Source: Bacillus manliponensis
Lineage (GTDB): Bacteria; Bacillota; Bacilli; Bacillales; Bacillaceae_G
Length of the DNA: 64,000 nucleotides
Reading direction: 5' to 3'
Assembly (NCBI RefSeq): GCF_000712595.1
Contig: NZ_JOTN01000001.1
Coordinates: 295,901 to 359,900 of the forward strand
How positions within the stretch are numbered: the first letter of the stretch is position 1; each line of letters begins with the position of its first letter. Of this stretch, positions 39,301 to 50,232 are shown in pieces. A program made the translations under genes and the position numbers. Below the pieces are notes generated by a model. It was not told the DNA's origin and did no database searches. It saw nothing but the letters and a program-made list of their open reading frames with translations.

Positions 39301-40050
39301 TTGTTTATGATCATTCGTAACGAACAAGATTTAGAAGGCTTACGAAAAATCGGCCGCATCGTTGCGCTTGCACGTGAAGAAATGAAGAAGCAAGCAAAAG
39401 CAGGCATGACAACGAAAGAGCTAGATTTAATTGGTAAAAAAGTATTAGATGAGCACGGTGCGGTTTCTGCACCTGAAAAGGAATATAAATTTCCAGGTAC
39501 AACTTGCATTAGCGTAAATGAAGAAGTCGCACACGGTATTCCAGGTGAACGTACATTACAAGAAGGCGACTTAGTAAACGTTGACGTATCTGCAGCACTT
39601 GATGGCTACTATGCAGATACAGGTATTTCATTTGTAATCGGTCAAGATGAAGAGAAAGAAAAGCTTTGTGCAGCTGCTGAAAGCGCGTTTTGGGCAGCAA
39701 TGAAAAAAGTAAGAGCTGGCGCAAAACAAAACCAAATTGGCCGCGCTGTTGCAAATGATGCACGCCAAAACGGCTACACAGTAATTCAAAACTTAACAGG
39801 CCATGGTATTGGACTTAGTTTGCACGAAGCACCAAATCACATTTTAAACTACTTCGATCCAATGGATAGCGCCCTTTTAAAAGAAGGACTTGTGTTAGCA
39901 GTTGAGCCATTCGTATCGATGAAAGCAGACCATATTGTAGAACTAGGTGATGGCTGGACATTTGTTACTCCGGATAAGAGCCTTGTTGCACAGTGTGAAC
40001 ATACAATTGTGGTTACAAAAGGTGAACCAATTATTTTAACAGCATTATAA
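39301..40050 (+). CDS. map: Type I methionine aminopeptidase
   Basis: Removes the initiator Met from new proteins; two-metal enzyme. Ligands seen in VNVDVSAALDGYYADTG, NLTGHGIGLSLHEAPN, VLAVEPFVS and QCEHTIVV. 249 residues from the TTG at 39301 (AAGGA six bases upstream) or 247 from the ATG at 39307. A second map near the ribosomal protein operon would be expected in Bacillus, so this is probably the paralog. Confidence 0.94.
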   Translation: MFMIIRNEQDLEGLRKIGRIVALAREEMKKQAKAGMTTKELDLIGKKVLDEHGAVSAPEKEYKFPGTTCISVNEEVAHGIPGERTLQEGDLVNVDVSAALDGYYADTGISFVIGQDEEKEKLCAAAESAFWAAMKKVRAGAKQNQIGRAVANDARQNGYTVIQNLTGHGIGLSLHEAPNHILNYFDPMDSALLKEGLVLAVEPFVSMKADHIVELGDGWTFVTPDKSLVAQCEHTIVVTKGEPIILTAL

Positions 40051-40054
40051 TAAT

Positions 40055-40102
40055 AAAAGACTGACATTTTTTCATAACATTCGAAAAAGTGTCAGTCTTT
40101 TT
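40055..40102 (+). terminator. Terminator after map
   Basis: AAAGACTGACA/TGTCAGTCTTT stem extended by a T-run/A-run pairing, followed by T's. Confidence 0.85.
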
Positions 40103-40544
40103 AATATTTAAATAAATTAATTCTATTTTATTGAAATAAACTACATTTAATTATATAATCTTTAACGGAAGAAATGATCTCGCTCATTTCTTCCTAAAAA
40201 AGAGCTTTCAATTTAAAATACCACTTTACACTAACAATATTTTACAAACCTTCTTTTCACACTACATTTTTTATTTTTATACTATGGAAAACCGGTTTCA
40301 TATGATTCCTTATTTATAGAAATAGACTTAGGAATACTGAAAAAGATTTCAACTCATATGATGACCTGCTCTTTTATTCTTCATTTCCAAAAGACAGCAA
40401 CCTTCTATAAACAGATAGGTCTGATGTCTTTTCTTTGTCTGCTATAAGCTTTTATATAAGCACATCGTCTTAATAAGATTATTACTTCATTTGAAGTGTA
40501 ATATACCATAATACTACAGCTCAATATTTCAAGGAGGCGAAAGA
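40103..40544. other. Long gene-free region upstream of the adhesin
   Basis: 442 AT-rich bases with no ORF. Contains a perfect 11-base-pair hairpin GGAAGAAATGA/TCATTTCTTCC (40167-40194) without a U-run and a dyad ACTTCA-TT-TGAAGT (40484-40497) near the expected promoter. Length and structure suggest a regulated or long 5' leader. Confidence 0.5.
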
Positions 40545-43500
40545 ATGAAAAAAACTTTTAACGTATGTTTGATAGCATTCTTAATAGTTTCACAGCTTTT
40601 AAATTTCCCTTACCATCAAGTAATGGCAGAAACATCAAACCTACATACACTATTTGATTCTATCGAAATGAAAGATAGCAATCATATTTCAATCGATGCA
40701 GCTTCGAATCCTAATACAAAAATACAACCTGGATCGACTGTACAACTAGAATACGCTTGGTCTCTCAAAGAAAATCACACACTAACAAACGGTGATTCTT
40801 TATCATTAAAAATTCCAAGTGAGCTACAAATTCAACAAGATATACAAGGTAGCTTAATAGGAAATGAGCTTGAAATTGGACAATATTTTGTTACAGCAAG
40901 CGATAATACATTAAAGCTTACCTTTAATGAACAAGCCAAAGAAGGAAATGGCAAAATTACATTTGCAGCGATATTTAACCCTGCTGCAGACAATAAAGAA
41001 GAAACGATTCAAATTACATTCCCACTAGGTGCGAAGTCACGATTTATTACAGTGCCAGTTGAAAGAATGGAAGAAGAAATTACTACAAGACAAAACCAAG
41101 AACAACCTTCCGAGCAAGACGAAACATTAGAGAACGCAGAAGAGCTTACTCAAGAGCATGCTGTAACGCAAAATGGAGTGGAAGAAACTAATGCTGAAAC
41201 AACAGAGTCAGAAGATGGCCCGAAGCAGATTACGGAAAATATTTTGACAAGTGTCAAGATGACAGATAAGAACGGAAAACCGTTTGATGATAAAGAAAAT
41301 CGTCCCACTACGAGTGACATTACAAAAATTGAGTTCACATGGGATTTGCCAAATGACCTTGGTGCAAAAAGTGGTGACTACTACACCTTCAAACTACCGG
41401 AGCACTTTGCTATCTACAATGATGTTGAAGGTGACTTAATTGATGGAAGCGGTGAAAGTGTCGGCACTTATACCATCAAAAGAGATGGTACAGTAACGAT
41501 GACTTTCAATGACTACATAGAAACACATTCCTATATTTCCGGAGCATTACAAGTACAAACAGAATTTAACAAACAAAAGATTAAAGGTTCTACAACTCAA
41601 GAGATTCACTTCCCTGTTACAGAAGAAGGTATAACAATTCCGGTTGAATTTAAACCAAATGTAAAAAATCCAATGGACAAAAGCGGATTGCCAAACAAAA
41701 AGTTTAACGCCAATGAAATCAACTGGACTGTAAACATCAATAAAACGAAAGACACTCTTATGAATGCAGTCATGAAAGATGCTATTCCAAAAGGGTTAAG
41801 CTTAGATACAAACTCAATTGAAGTTTACTATTTGAATGTAGATATTGATGGAAATACGACTCTTGGAGAGAAAGTAAATTCATCAGCATATACTATTTCA
41901 TCACCAAGTGAATCGAACTTAGCAATTGCTTTTAACGATACGATTAATCAAGCATATCAAATTCGATACAAAACAAAGATTACCGATGATAGTAAAACAA
42001 ACTTTACAAATAAGGCTACTCTATCAAGTGATAATCAAAAAGACACAGAAACAAGCGCTACCGTCACTGCATCTCATGGAACGCACTTAAATAAAACAAG
42101 TAAATATGATCCAACTGACCAAACCATTACTTGGACGATTACCTATAACGGTGACGAAAAAACGATTAAGCAACAAGATGCACTTCTAAAAGATTTATTT
42201 GACAACTCACACGAGCTTGTTGAAGGTTCCGTTGTAGTTAACAAAGCAGCATACGATGATAGCGGAAAGCTTGTAACAGGTGAAATCGTAAACAATTACA
42301 CTGTTACTTCCCAAAAAAACGATAAAGAAAACGGTTTTAACCTACAATTTAATGAAGATATTCATAACGCCTATGTTATCACTTACAAAACAAAACCAAT
42401 TGGTAACGTGACTACAGATAATAAAATTAAAAATACTGTTACGACAGGTGGAGGCTCTTCTAGCTCTAATACAACGAATACAACGCAACAAAATGTTATC
42501 AAGTCAAACACAAGTGTAAACTACAAAGACAAAACAACATCTTGGAAGATTGAAGTCAACAAAAACAATTATGAAATGAATAATGCTGTTATTACAGATA
42601 CATTTGATCATGGCGGTCTCACTTTACACAAAGATACCTTTACCATTACAAACCGTACAGCTGGGAAACCACTTGTAGAAGGTGAAGATTATACGTTAGA
42701 AGTAACAAAGGATGGCTTTAAAGTAACGCTAACAAAATCCTATGCTTCTAAAATGAAAGATACACTGGAAATCACGTATACAACAACGTTTGATTATCCT
42801 ACAATCCAAGATAAATATACGTCATTTAAAAATACAGCACATGTAAGCTGGAAAAATGAAAACGGGAAAGATGAAAGCAGTACATCTTCTAAAGACCTTA
42901 ACCCTGACCAATTTACAAAAGCAAACGGCTTTAAATACGGCATTTATAATGCTAAAACGAAAGAAATCACGTGGTATATCGGATTAAATTATAATAATGT
43001 CACAATCGACGACCCTTACATAACTGACATACTAAAGGGTAACCAAAAATTCGTACCGGGCTCTATCGAAGTGCGTCACATGCTATTAACTGGTTCTCCT
43101 GATGGAGTTTCTCTAGGTGGCCTTGTTGATTCTAGTGAATATATAATGGAGACCCCTACAGAAAGTAATAAAAACACATTAAAAATTCATTTTAAAAATA
43201 GGATTGATTCACCATATTATATTAGTTTCAAAACAACAGTCGAAAATGAATTTATTACAAAAGAGTATAAAAATACAGCCGAATTAAAAGATGGTACAAA
43301 GAATGTTTCCTCTGTAACAGGCTCAACAACTATCACTCACGGCGGAGAATTCGTTAGTAAATCTGCAAAACAAGATGGTAATTACATTAACTGGACAATC
43401 AATATTAACCGCAGTCAATCTACTTTAGAAAATGCAAAGATTATTGATAATCCAACTGATAATCAAATCCTTGTAGCAGATTCATTCCATTTATATGGAA

Positions 43501-46337
43501 CATCAGTTGATGCAAATGGAAACATAACGAAAGATCCAAACAAAAAGCTAGAACAAGGAAAAGATTACACACTACAAATCAATACTGATAATGAAACTGG
43601 AAAACAAACCTTTGAACTTACCTTTTTAAATCGAATTGACGAGGCTTATGTACTAGAATATAAGACTCTAATTTACGCTGACAACGGCGAAAAAGTAAGT
43701 AATAAAGTTAAACTTTCCGGAAGTAAAATTACAAATCAAGACGTTGAAACCTCAGAAGAAATCATTGTAAAAACTTCTTCTGGTTCTGGAACAGGTGGCA
43801 GTAAACGAGGACACTTTGAGATTAAAAAAGTTGATGCTGATAAACAAACAGTTCTAGCTGATGCTGAATTTACACTATACGATAAAGCTGGAAAGAACGT
43901 AATCCGAACTGTTTCAACTAAAGAAAATGGTATTGCTGAATTTAAGAATTTACGTTATGGAGAATATTTATTAAAAGAAACAAAAGCTCCAAAAGGTTAC
44001 GTTATTAGCGATGAGCTAGAAAAAGGAATACTAATAAAACTCGATTCTAAAACTGATGGAAAAGAATACGAGACATTCAAAAACGACAAATTTGTAGGTG
44101 AAGCTATCTTAACAAAGATTGGCGCTGAAACGGGTGAACATCTACAAGGGGCTATATTCTCTCTACTTGATGAAAATAAAAAGCCTGTAAAAGGATACGA
44201 AAGATTAGACGCTACTGATGAAAAAGGTAAGGTTCACATTAAGAACTTAAAACCTGGAACATATTATTTGAAAGAAATAAAAGCTCCTACTCATTATGAA
44301 TTGAGCAACGAGCTAATTGACTTCAACATTAAAGAGAAACAAACGACAGTCGTCTCAAGAACGGCAACGAATAGTCTAAAAAAAGGATCCGTTATCTTAA
44401 AGAAAGTCGGCGAAGATGATAAGGAAACTGGATTAAAAGATGCTACATTTGATTTATTAGATAAAGACAAACAAGTTATCTCAGAACATAAAGGGAAAAA
44501 GACTTTAGAAGATGGGACGCTTCGAATTGACAACTTAACTCCAGGAGTATACTACTTAGTTGAAAAAAGTGCTCCTGAACACTACCAAGTAAACCCTAAA
44601 CCTATTCAGTTTGAAATTGTAAGAGGGCAGGAAACACCATTAGAACTTGAGCCTTTCGTAAATGAACTATCTAAAATCGGCTCAGCCCAATTAACAAAAA
44701 CAGGTGAAGGACATAGCGGCGGTCTTCCTGGTGCTGTCTTTAAACTTCAAAAGCAAGGAAGCAAAGAAGTAATTGCAACAAACTTAGTGACTGATAAAGA
44801 CGGAAAAACACCGATTGTTAAAGATTTAAAACCTGGAAAATATGAGTTTGTAGAAATACAAGCACCAGCTGGTTATGATTTAAATGCAACACCAATTCCG
44901 TTTGAAGTACAAAAAGGACAAACAACGTTAATTGAAAAGACCGCTCACAACTATTTATCAAGAGGTAGCGTCACATTAACGAAGGTTGATGCCGATACAA
45001 ATGCAACGCTTCAAGGCGCGATATTTAAATTGCTTGATGGCGGCGGAAATGTCGTTCATACAGACTTAGAAACAGATAGTGAAGGGAAAATTACTGTCCA
45101 TGGATTATTGCCAGGTAGCTATCAATTCGTGGAAACGAAAGCTCCTACTCACTACGGCTTAGATGTAACACCAATTTCAGTGACAGTTAGTGCTGGGGAA
45201 ATAGCTACAGTGACTGGAAAGAACAGCTTAATGAAAGGCGGCGCAATTTTAACGAAAGTTGATGCCGATAGTAAGGAAGTTCTCGAAGGTGCAGAGTTTA
45301 AGCTAGTAGATAGCAACAATAATGTCGTTTTCACCGATTTAAAAACGGGTAAAGATGGTAAAATTACCGTTAAAGATTTAAAACCTGGTGATTATGAATT
45401 TATTGAAACAAAAGCTCCTATTCATTACGATATCAATAAGAAGCCAATTAAGGTAACGATTGAAAAAGGGCAAACACAGTTTGCTGGAGTTACTGCTGAG
45501 AACAGCTTAACAAAAGGTGGTATTACTTTAACGAAAGTTGACACTCATAGTAAAGAAACACTTGAGGGTGCTGTATTTAATGTACTTGATTGTGATGGAA
45601 ATATCGTTCGTAAAGATGTAACAACAAATAAAGATGGTAATTTGACTGTCTCTGATTTAAAACCTGGTGATTATCAATTTGTAGAAACGAAAGCTCCAAC
45701 TTATTATGACTTAAGTACAGAGCCGATTCCATTTACGATTGATAAAGGGCAAGAGAAGTTAGCTGAAATTACAGTGGAAAATAGCTTAACAACAGGAAAC
45801 GCATTATTAACAAAAGTTGATGCTGAAAGTAAAGGAGTACTTGCAGGTGCTACATTTACTTTATTAAATAGCAACGGCGATGTAATTCATGCTGATCTAA
45901 CTACTGATCAAGATGGAAATATCTTTGTATCAAACTTAAAACCTGGTAACTATCAATTTGTAGAAACAGCTGCTCCGCAAGGATATGAACTAGATAGCAC
46001 ACCGATAGCATTTACAATTGATAAAGGGCAAAAGCAAACGTTAGAAGTAACTGCTCTAAATAAGCCAATTATGAATGAGTGGGAAGATTCAAATGATGAT
46101 GATCCAAATAGTACCCCTAATGAGGATGGTTCCAACAACAATGGAACGAATCACAATACCTCTGATACAAAGGGCGTAAAAGAAGATAGTCTAACAGATA
46201 AAACATCTAACGGAGAAAAGCTTCTACCACAAACAGGTCATCAAAATAGCAATCACTTTATCGTGGCAGGATTTATGCTATTACTAGCTGGCGCATTTAG
46301 CTTATTAGCAATGAGAAGAAAAAACGAATCTAATTAA
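40545..46337 (+). CDS. Large LPXTG-anchored adhesin with collagen-binding-like and SpaA/Cna_B repeats
   Basis: 1930-residue cell-wall protein. Signal peptide at residues 1-28. Two N-terminal Ig-like adhesion modules (about 30-175 and 225-375). Five collagen-binding-type repeats (about 380-1085), each starting with a variant of INWTVNIN and ending near YKTKI. Eight SpaA/Cna_B repeats of 91-97 residues (about 1088-1840) with the Lys (LTKVDAD) and Glu (FVETKAP) of intramolecular isopeptide bonds. A Ser/Asn/Asp spacer, LPQTG at 1894-1898, a hydrophobic segment and RRK tail complete the sorting signal. Strong ribosome site AAGGAGGCG. No sortase or pilin gene is adjacent, so it is probably anchored by the housekeeping sortase. 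Ligand unknown. Confidence 0.93.
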   Translation: MKKTFNVCLIAFLIVSQLLNFPYHQVMAETSNLHTLFDSIEMKDSNHISIDAASNPNTKIQPGSTVQLEYAWSLKENHTLTNGDSLSLKIPSELQIQQDIQGSLIGNELEIGQYFVTASDNTLKLTFNEQAKEGNGKITFAAIFNPAADNKEETIQITFPLGAKSRFITVPVERMEEEITTRQNQEQPSEQDETLENAEELTQEHAVTQNGVEETNAETTESEDGPKQITENILTSVKMTDKNGKPFDDKENRPTTSDITKIEFTWDLPNDLGAKSGDYYTFKLPEHFAIYNDVEGDLIDGSGESVGTYTIKRDGTVTMTFNDYIETHSYISGALQVQTEFNKQKIKGSTTQEIHFPVTEEGITIPVEFKPNVKNPMDKSGLPNKKFNANEINWTVNINKTKDTLMNAVMKDAIPKGLSLDTNSIEVYYLNVDIDGNTTLGEKVNSSAYTISSPSESNLAIAFNDTINQAYQIRYKTKITDDSKTNFTNKATLSSDNQKDTETSATVTASHGTHLNKTSKYDPTDQTITWTITYNGDEKTIKQQDALLKDLFDNSHELVEGSVVVNKAAYDDSGKLVTGEIVNNYTVTSQKNDKENGFNLQFNEDIHNAYVITYKTKPIGNVTTDNKIKNTVTTGGGSSSSNTTNTTQQNVIKSNTSVNYKDKTTSWKIEVNKNNYEMNNAVITDTFDHGGLTLHKDTFTITNRTAGKPLVEGEDYTLEVTKDGFKVTLTKSYASKMKDTLEITYTTTFDYPTIQDKYTSFKNTAHVSWKNENGKDESSTSSKDLNPDQFTKANGFKYGIYNAKTKEITWYIGLNYNNVTIDDPYITDILKGNQKFVPGSIEVRHMLLTGSPDGVSLGGLVDSSEYIMETPTESNKNTLKIHFKNRIDSPYYISFKTTVENEFITKEYKNTAELKDGTKNVSSVTGSTTITHGGEFVSKSAKQDGNYINWTININRSQSTLENAKIIDNPTDNQILVADSFHLYGTSVDANGNITKDPNKKLEQGKDYTLQINTDNETGKQTFELTFLNRIDEAYVLEYKTLIYADNGEKVSNKVKLSGSKITNQDVETSEEIIVKTSSGSGTGGSKRGHFEIKKVDADKQTVLADAEFTLYDKAGKNVIRTVSTKENGIAEFKNLRYGEYLLKETKAPKGYVISDELEKGILIKLDSKTDGKEYETFKNDKFVGEAILTKIGAETGEHLQGAIFSLLDENKKPVKGYERLDATDEKGKVHIKNLKPGTYYLKEIKAPTHYELSNELIDFNIKEKQTTVVSRTATNSLKKGSVILKKVGEDDKETGLKDATFDLLDKDKQVISEHKGKKTLEDGTLRIDNLTPGVYYLVEKSAPEHYQVNPKPIQFEIVRGQETPLELEPFVNELSKIGSAQLTKTGEGHSGGLPGAVFKLQKQGSKEVIATNLVTDKDGKTPIVKDLKPGKYEFVEIQAPAGYDLNATPIPFEVQKGQTTLIEKTAHNYLSRGSVTLTKVDADTNATLQGAIFKLLDGGGNVVHTDLETDSEGKITVHGLLPGSYQFVETKAPTHYGLDVTPISVTVSAGEIATVTGKNSLMKGGAILTKVDADSKEVLEGAEFKLVDSNNNVVFTDLKTGKDGKITVKDLKPGDYEFIETKAPIHYDINKKPIKVTIEKGQTQFAGVTAENSLTKGGITLTKVDTHSKETLEGAVFNVLDCDGNIVRKDVTTNKDGNLTVSDLKPGDYQFVETKAPTYYDLSTEPIPFTIDKGQEKLAEITVENSLTTGNALLTKVDAESKGVLAGATFTLLNSNGDVIHADLTTDQDGNIFVSNLKPGNYQFVETAAPQGYELDSTPIAFTIDKGQKQTLEVTALNKPIMNEWEDSNDDDPNSTPNEDGSNNNGTNHNTSDTKGVKEDSLTDKTSNGEKLLPQTGHQNSNHFIVAGFMLLLAGAFSLLAMRRKNESN

Positions 46338-46343
46338 TAAAGG

Positions 46344-46373
46344 GAGCTGTCACTATGTGGCAGCTCTTTTTCT
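46344..46373 (+). terminator. Terminator after the adhesin gene
   Basis: GAGCTGtCA/TGgCAGCTC hairpin followed by five T. Confidence 0.8.
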
Positions 46374-46501
46374 CATATTTTTCAACATTTTAAAACATAT
46401 ATCCCCTAAATTTATTGAAAATTCTTACAAATAAAGATAAAATAAACTCATTATCCACCCCTTTGTCAGTCAGATAGAACAATAGAATGGGAGAGGACAA
46501 T

Positions 46502-47911
46502 ATGAAAAAGTCATGGAAACAAAAAATAGTAAGCATGTTGCTTGCTGTATCACTCACTTTCAGCCTAGCTCCGCTTGGACAAGTAAAGGCTGATTCTTCG
46601 CCACAATCCACACAAGTACCATCTATTACGGAGCAGGTTGATGCGAACCGCGCCATTGAGCATGTACGCTTTTTATCCGAACGAATTGGTCCACGTCCTG
46701 GTGGGACAAAACCAGAGCAATGGGCCTCTCGCTATATTGGAATGCAGTTACAATCTATGGGATATGAAGTAGAGTATCAAAAGTTTAATGTACCAGATCA
46801 ATACGTAGGATTCATTGACTCATCTTTATCTCAATCAAGAAGTTGGCAAGCAGGTGCAGCGCCAAACTCTCTTATTTCAGCAGAAGCTATAACAGCTCCA
46901 CTTATTTTTGTACCGAATGGAACTAACTTAGAAGATATCCCAAATGAAGTAAACGGTAAAATTGTCCTATTTGAAAGAGGTGCAACAATAGCAGACTACA
47001 ATAAACAAGTTGAAAATGCGGTTGCAAAGGGCGCAAAAGGAGTGCTTTTATACAGCTTAATTGGTGGTCGTGGGAATTACGGACAAACATTTAATCCAAG
47101 ACTAACAAAGAAACAATCTGTCCCTGTATTTGGACTTGCTTATGCGCAAGGAAATGCATTTAAAGAAGAATTAAATAAAAAAGGGAATGTGACTCTTTCT
47201 TTAAAAGCAACACATGAAGCAAACTTACAATCTACAAATGTCATTGCGAAAAAGAAACCAAAAAAGAGTACTGGAAATGAAAATGCTGTTATCGTAAGCG
47301 CGCATTACGACAGCGTTGTTGGAGCTCCTGGAGCAAATGATAATGCTTCTGGAACAGGGCTAATGTTAGAATTAGCACGTGCATTTCAAAATGTAGAAAC
47401 TGATAAAGAGATTCGCTTTATTGCGTTTGGTGCAGAAGAAATGGGACTCATCGGTTCAAGACACTACGTGAAACAATTACCACAGACAGAGCGCGATCGT
47501 ATTTTAGGCGCTTTTAATGCTGATATGGTGGCTACAAATTATGATAAAGCAAAGAATTTATATGCAATGACTGTTGATGGATCACCTAACCTTGTATCCA
47601 ATGCAGCATTACAAGCTGGACAACAGTTAAACAATCCACTCGTTTTACAGGGAAAATTCGGTTCAAGTGACCATGTACCATTCTTTGATGCTGGTATACC
47701 GTCAGCTCTATTTATCTGGATGGGAATCGATAGCTGGGATCCACTTATCTATCACATCGAAAAAGTATACCACACACCAGAAGATAATGTGTTAACTAAC
47801 ATTTCAGCAGAACGTATGAAAATGGCTTTAGATGTTATTGGAACTGGTGTTTATAATGTGCTTCAACAACCGGCTGCGCAAGAAGAGCAACAAAGTCAGG
47901 AAGCTGCCTAA
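46502..47911 (+). CDS. Secreted M28 aminopeptidase (YwaD-like)
   Basis: 469 residues. Signal peptide ending near GQVKA. A PA domain is inserted (about 145-245). The M28 two-zinc core has ligands in VSAHYDSV, GANDNASGTG, FGAEEMGLIGS, NADMVA and YHTPEDN. Removes N-terminal residues from peptides outside the cell. Start at the ATG 46502 with GGGAGAGG. Monocistronic, between two terminators. Confidence 0.92.
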   Translation: MKKSWKQKIVSMLLAVSLTFSLAPLGQVKADSSPQSTQVPSITEQVDANRAIEHVRFLSERIGPRPGGTKPEQWASRYIGMQLQSMGYEVEYQKFNVPDQYVGFIDSSLSQSRSWQAGAAPNSLISAEAITAPLIFVPNGTNLEDIPNEVNGKIVLFERGATIADYNKQVENAVAKGAKGVLLYSLIGGRGNYGQTFNPRLTKKQSVPVFGLAYAQGNAFKEELNKKGNVTLSLKATHEANLQSTNVIAKKKPKKSTGNENAVIVSAHYDSVVGAPGANDNASGTGLMLELARAFQNVETDKEIRFIAFGAEEMGLIGSRHYVKQLPQTERDRILGAFNADMVATNYDKAKNLYAMTVDGSPNLVSNAALQAGQQLNNPLVLQGKFGSSDHVPFFDAGIPSALFIWMGIDSWDPLIYHIEKVYHTPEDNVLTNISAERMKMALDVIGTGVYNVLQQPAAQEEQQSQEAA

Positions 47912-47955
47912 AAAATAGTAAGAGCCACCATAAAAATGGTGGCTCTTACTATTTT
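47912..47955 (+). terminator. Terminator after the M28 peptidase gene
   Basis: Perfect 20-base-pair stem (AAAATAGTAAGAGCCACCAT and complement) with a four-base loop. Likely shared with argS from the other side. Confidence 0.85.
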
Positions 47956-47978
47956 ACGGTAACATCGCTCTGTTCTAA

Positions 47979-48126
47979 CCGAGCTGCTTCCGCTTTTCTT
48001 TATTGTCTAGCTTTCGCGGCTAGAATACTCGGTGGCTTCGCGCCTTCCTCTGAGGCAAACTACGCCTCTACGTCAGGAGCTCCATCCCCCTCCTATTCTA
48101 CCGATCCGCTAACGCTTTTCTTTATT
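47979..48126. repeat. Structured GC-rich intergenic repeat with a remnant second copy
   Basis: Starts with CTAGCTTTCGCGGCTAG-type and ends with CCGCTAACGCTTTTCTTTATT. A 14-base direct repeat CGCTTTTCTTTATT occurs at 47991-48004 and 48113-48126, so the left copy is the end of another element. Inner hairpin GAGGC/GCCTC. Same family as 57359-57474. The right end runs into the argS stop codon. Confidence 0.55.
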
Positions 48127-49795
48127 ACATCTTCTCCGGCGCAGATACGCCTACTAATGCTAATGCATTTTGAAGAGTGATACGTACAGCATGCATTAAG
48201 TCATAGCGTGCTTGACTTAATTCCATGTTATCTTGATTTAATACTTTTTCTGCATTGTAGAAGCTGTGAAGTGCAGCCGCTAATTCAAACACATAGTTTG
48301 TGATGCGGTGTGGTAAGCGCTTTTCTGCTGCTTCTGCAACTGCTGCTGGGAATTCTCCCAGTTTCTTCAGTAAATCTACTTCTTTTTCTGAAGAAATCAG
48401 CTTGTAGTTTACATCTCCGCCTTTTGTTAAGCCTAACTCTTCTCCTTGGCGAAGGATACTGCATACACGTGCATGTGCATATTGTGAATAGTATACAGGG
48501 TTTTCATTTGATTTTGATACAGCTAAATCCATATCAAAGTCTAAATGAGAGTCACCGCTACGCATTGCGAAGAAGTAACGCATTGCGTCCACGCCTACTT
48601 CTTCCATAAGCTCACGAAGTGTAACAGCTTTACCTGTACGCTTACTCATTTTTACTTTTTCACCGTTTTGGTATAGTTGTACCATTTGGATGATTTCTAC
48701 TTCTAACGTCTCTTTATCGTAACCAAGCGCTTGAATTGCCGCTTTCATACGTGGGATATAACCGTGGTGATCCGCACCCCAAATGTTAATTAATTTATTA
48801 AAGCCACGCTCTAATTTGTCACGGTGATACGCGATATCTGGCGTTAAGTATGTGTAAGAACCGTCATTTTTAATTAATACGCGGTCTTTATCATCACCAT
48901 ATGTTGTAGAACGGAACCAAGTTGCGCCTTCTTCTTCAAAGATTTCTTTGCGCTCTTTTAACACTGCAAGTGCCGCATCGATTTTTCCGTTTTTGTATAG
49001 TGATGTTTCAGAATACCAAACATCAAAGCTTACGCGGAAGCTTTCTAAGTCTTTTTGAAGTTTTTCTAACTCATACTGTAAGCCGTACTGACGGTAGAAT
49101 TCATAGCTTTCTTTCTCATCAGCATGTACGTAACGATCACCGAACTCTTCTGCTAAACGCTTTCCGATTCCGATGATGTCTGCACCGTGGTATCCATCTT
49201 CAGGCATTTCTTTCTCTAAACCTAACGCTTGCATGTAGCGTGCTTCAACAGAAAGAGCTAAGTTGTGAATTTGGTTACCTGCATCGTTAATATAGTATTC
49301 ACGAGATACATCGTAACCTGCTTTTGCTAACACGTTACATAACGTATCACCAACTGCTGCACCACGAGCATGTCCTAAGTGAAGGTCACCTGTTGGGTTT
49401 GCAGATACGAACTCAACTTGAACTTTTTCACCTTTACCCGTGTTTGTTTCACCGTAAGCTGCATCAGCTTCAAGAATTGTTGAGATTAAGTCTGTTAAGT
49501 AGCTGTTATCCATGTAGAAGTTGATGAAACCAGGGCCCGCGATTTCAATCTTTTCGATAGAAGCTTTCTCTTTTTCGAAGTTTGCAATTAACTCTTCTGC
49601 AATCATGCGAGGTGCTTTTTTCGCTACGCGAGCAAGTTGCATTGCCATGTTTGTAGAGAAATCACCATGTGTTTTATCCTTTGGTGTTTCTAATACAACG
49701 TTTGGAATTTGTTCTTCTGTTGCAAGTTCTGCTTTTACAACAGCAGCTTTAATTTCATCTTTAATCAATTCTTTTACTTGTTCTAAAGAATTCAT
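48125..49795 (-). CDS. argS: Arginyl-tRNA synthetase
   Basis: Class I synthetase, 556 residues. HIGH motif in [22 protein letters not shown]-type motif [13 protein letters not shown]-terminal anticodon-binding DALR domain. AAAGGAGGAG upstream. Start overlaps the stop of the DUF1934 gene by ATGA, so the two are coupled, as in B. subtilis ywiB-argS. Confidence 0.97.
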   Translation of the reverse strand: MNSLEQVKELIKDEIKAAVVKAELATEEQIPNVVLETPKDKTHGDFSTNMAMQLARVAKKAPRMIAEELIANFEKEKASIEKIEIAGPGFINFYMDNSYLTDLISTILEADAAYGETNTGKGEKVQVEFVSANPTGDLHLGHARGAAVGDTLCNVLAKAGYDVSREYYINDAGNQIHNLALSVEARYMQALGLEKEMPEDGYHGADIIGIGKRLAEEFGDRYVHADEKESYEFYRQYGLQYELEKLQKDLESFRVSFDVWYSETSLYKNGKIDAALAVLKERKEIFEEEGATWFRSTTYGDDKDRVLIKNDGSYTYLTPDIAYHRDKLERGFNKLINIWGADHHGYIPRMKAAIQALGYDKETLEVEIIQMVQLYQNGEKVKMSKRTGKAVTLRELMEEVGVDAMRYFFAMRSGDSHLDFDMDLAVSKSNENPVYYSQYAHARVCSILRQGEELGLTKGGDVNYKLISSEKEVDLLKKLGEFPAAVAEAAEKRLPHRITNYVFELAAALHSFYNAEKVLNQDNMELSQARYDLMHAVRITLQNALALVGVSAPEKM

Positions 49796-50232
49796 TTTTT
49801 CTCCTCCTTTAAATTAATCGTAATTGTATATCGGCCAGCTTCTTGTTCACTAAGAAGCAAAGCGTACGTTAAAAAGAGTTGTCCCTTTTTCTTCTCATCT
49901 GACCATTTGAAAAGAACGTTATCTGTTTTTGTTTGCAATGCAAACGTCCCAAGTTCACTCGTATATGTCCCTGTCGTCCACTCACCTTTTCTATGAGTTT
50001 GGCGCATCGAAACAGCACCTGAACGCATGATGAGAACGTGATCATCTTGGATTTTAATAATTGTTTTCACTTCGCCTTGTTCGTTTGGCTCTTGGAATGT
50101 TACGTATGTACCTTGACCCTTTACATAGTATAGACCATTTGCATCAAAAGAAATAGTTTCCTTCCGTGCGCCTTCTCGAATCTCTGTGACGAATTGAACT
50201 TGTACTGGTAAGCCTGCAAGTTGCTTCTCCAC
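49792..50232 (-). CDS. ywiB: DUF1934 family protein (YwiB-like)
   Basis: 146-residue beta-barrel-like protein of unknown function. Family pattern: [56 protein letters not shown]. The longer ORF to 50274 is unlikely: AAAGGTG sits eight bases before the GTG at 50232. Conserved directly upstream of argS. Confidence 0.82.
   Translation of the reverse strand: MEKQLAGLPVQVQFVTEIREGARKETISFDANGLYYVKGQGTYVTFQEPNEQGEVKTIIKIQDDHVLIMRSGAVSMRQTHRKGEWTTGTYTSELGTFALQTKTDNVLFKWSDEKKKGQLFLTYALLLSEQEAGRYTITINLKEEKK

Noticed and set aside
40283-40302. PlcR-box-like TATGGA...TTCATA upstream of the adhesin
   Set aside because: Half-sites are eight bases apart, whereas the PlcR box TATGNANNNNTNCATA needs four. 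The symmetry is only local (AAACCGGTTT).
44959-46063. CRISPR-like or tandem repeat array in the adhesin region
   Set aside because: The periodicity is the coding sequence of the SpaA/Cna_B domains, in frame and diverged; not a CRISPR array.
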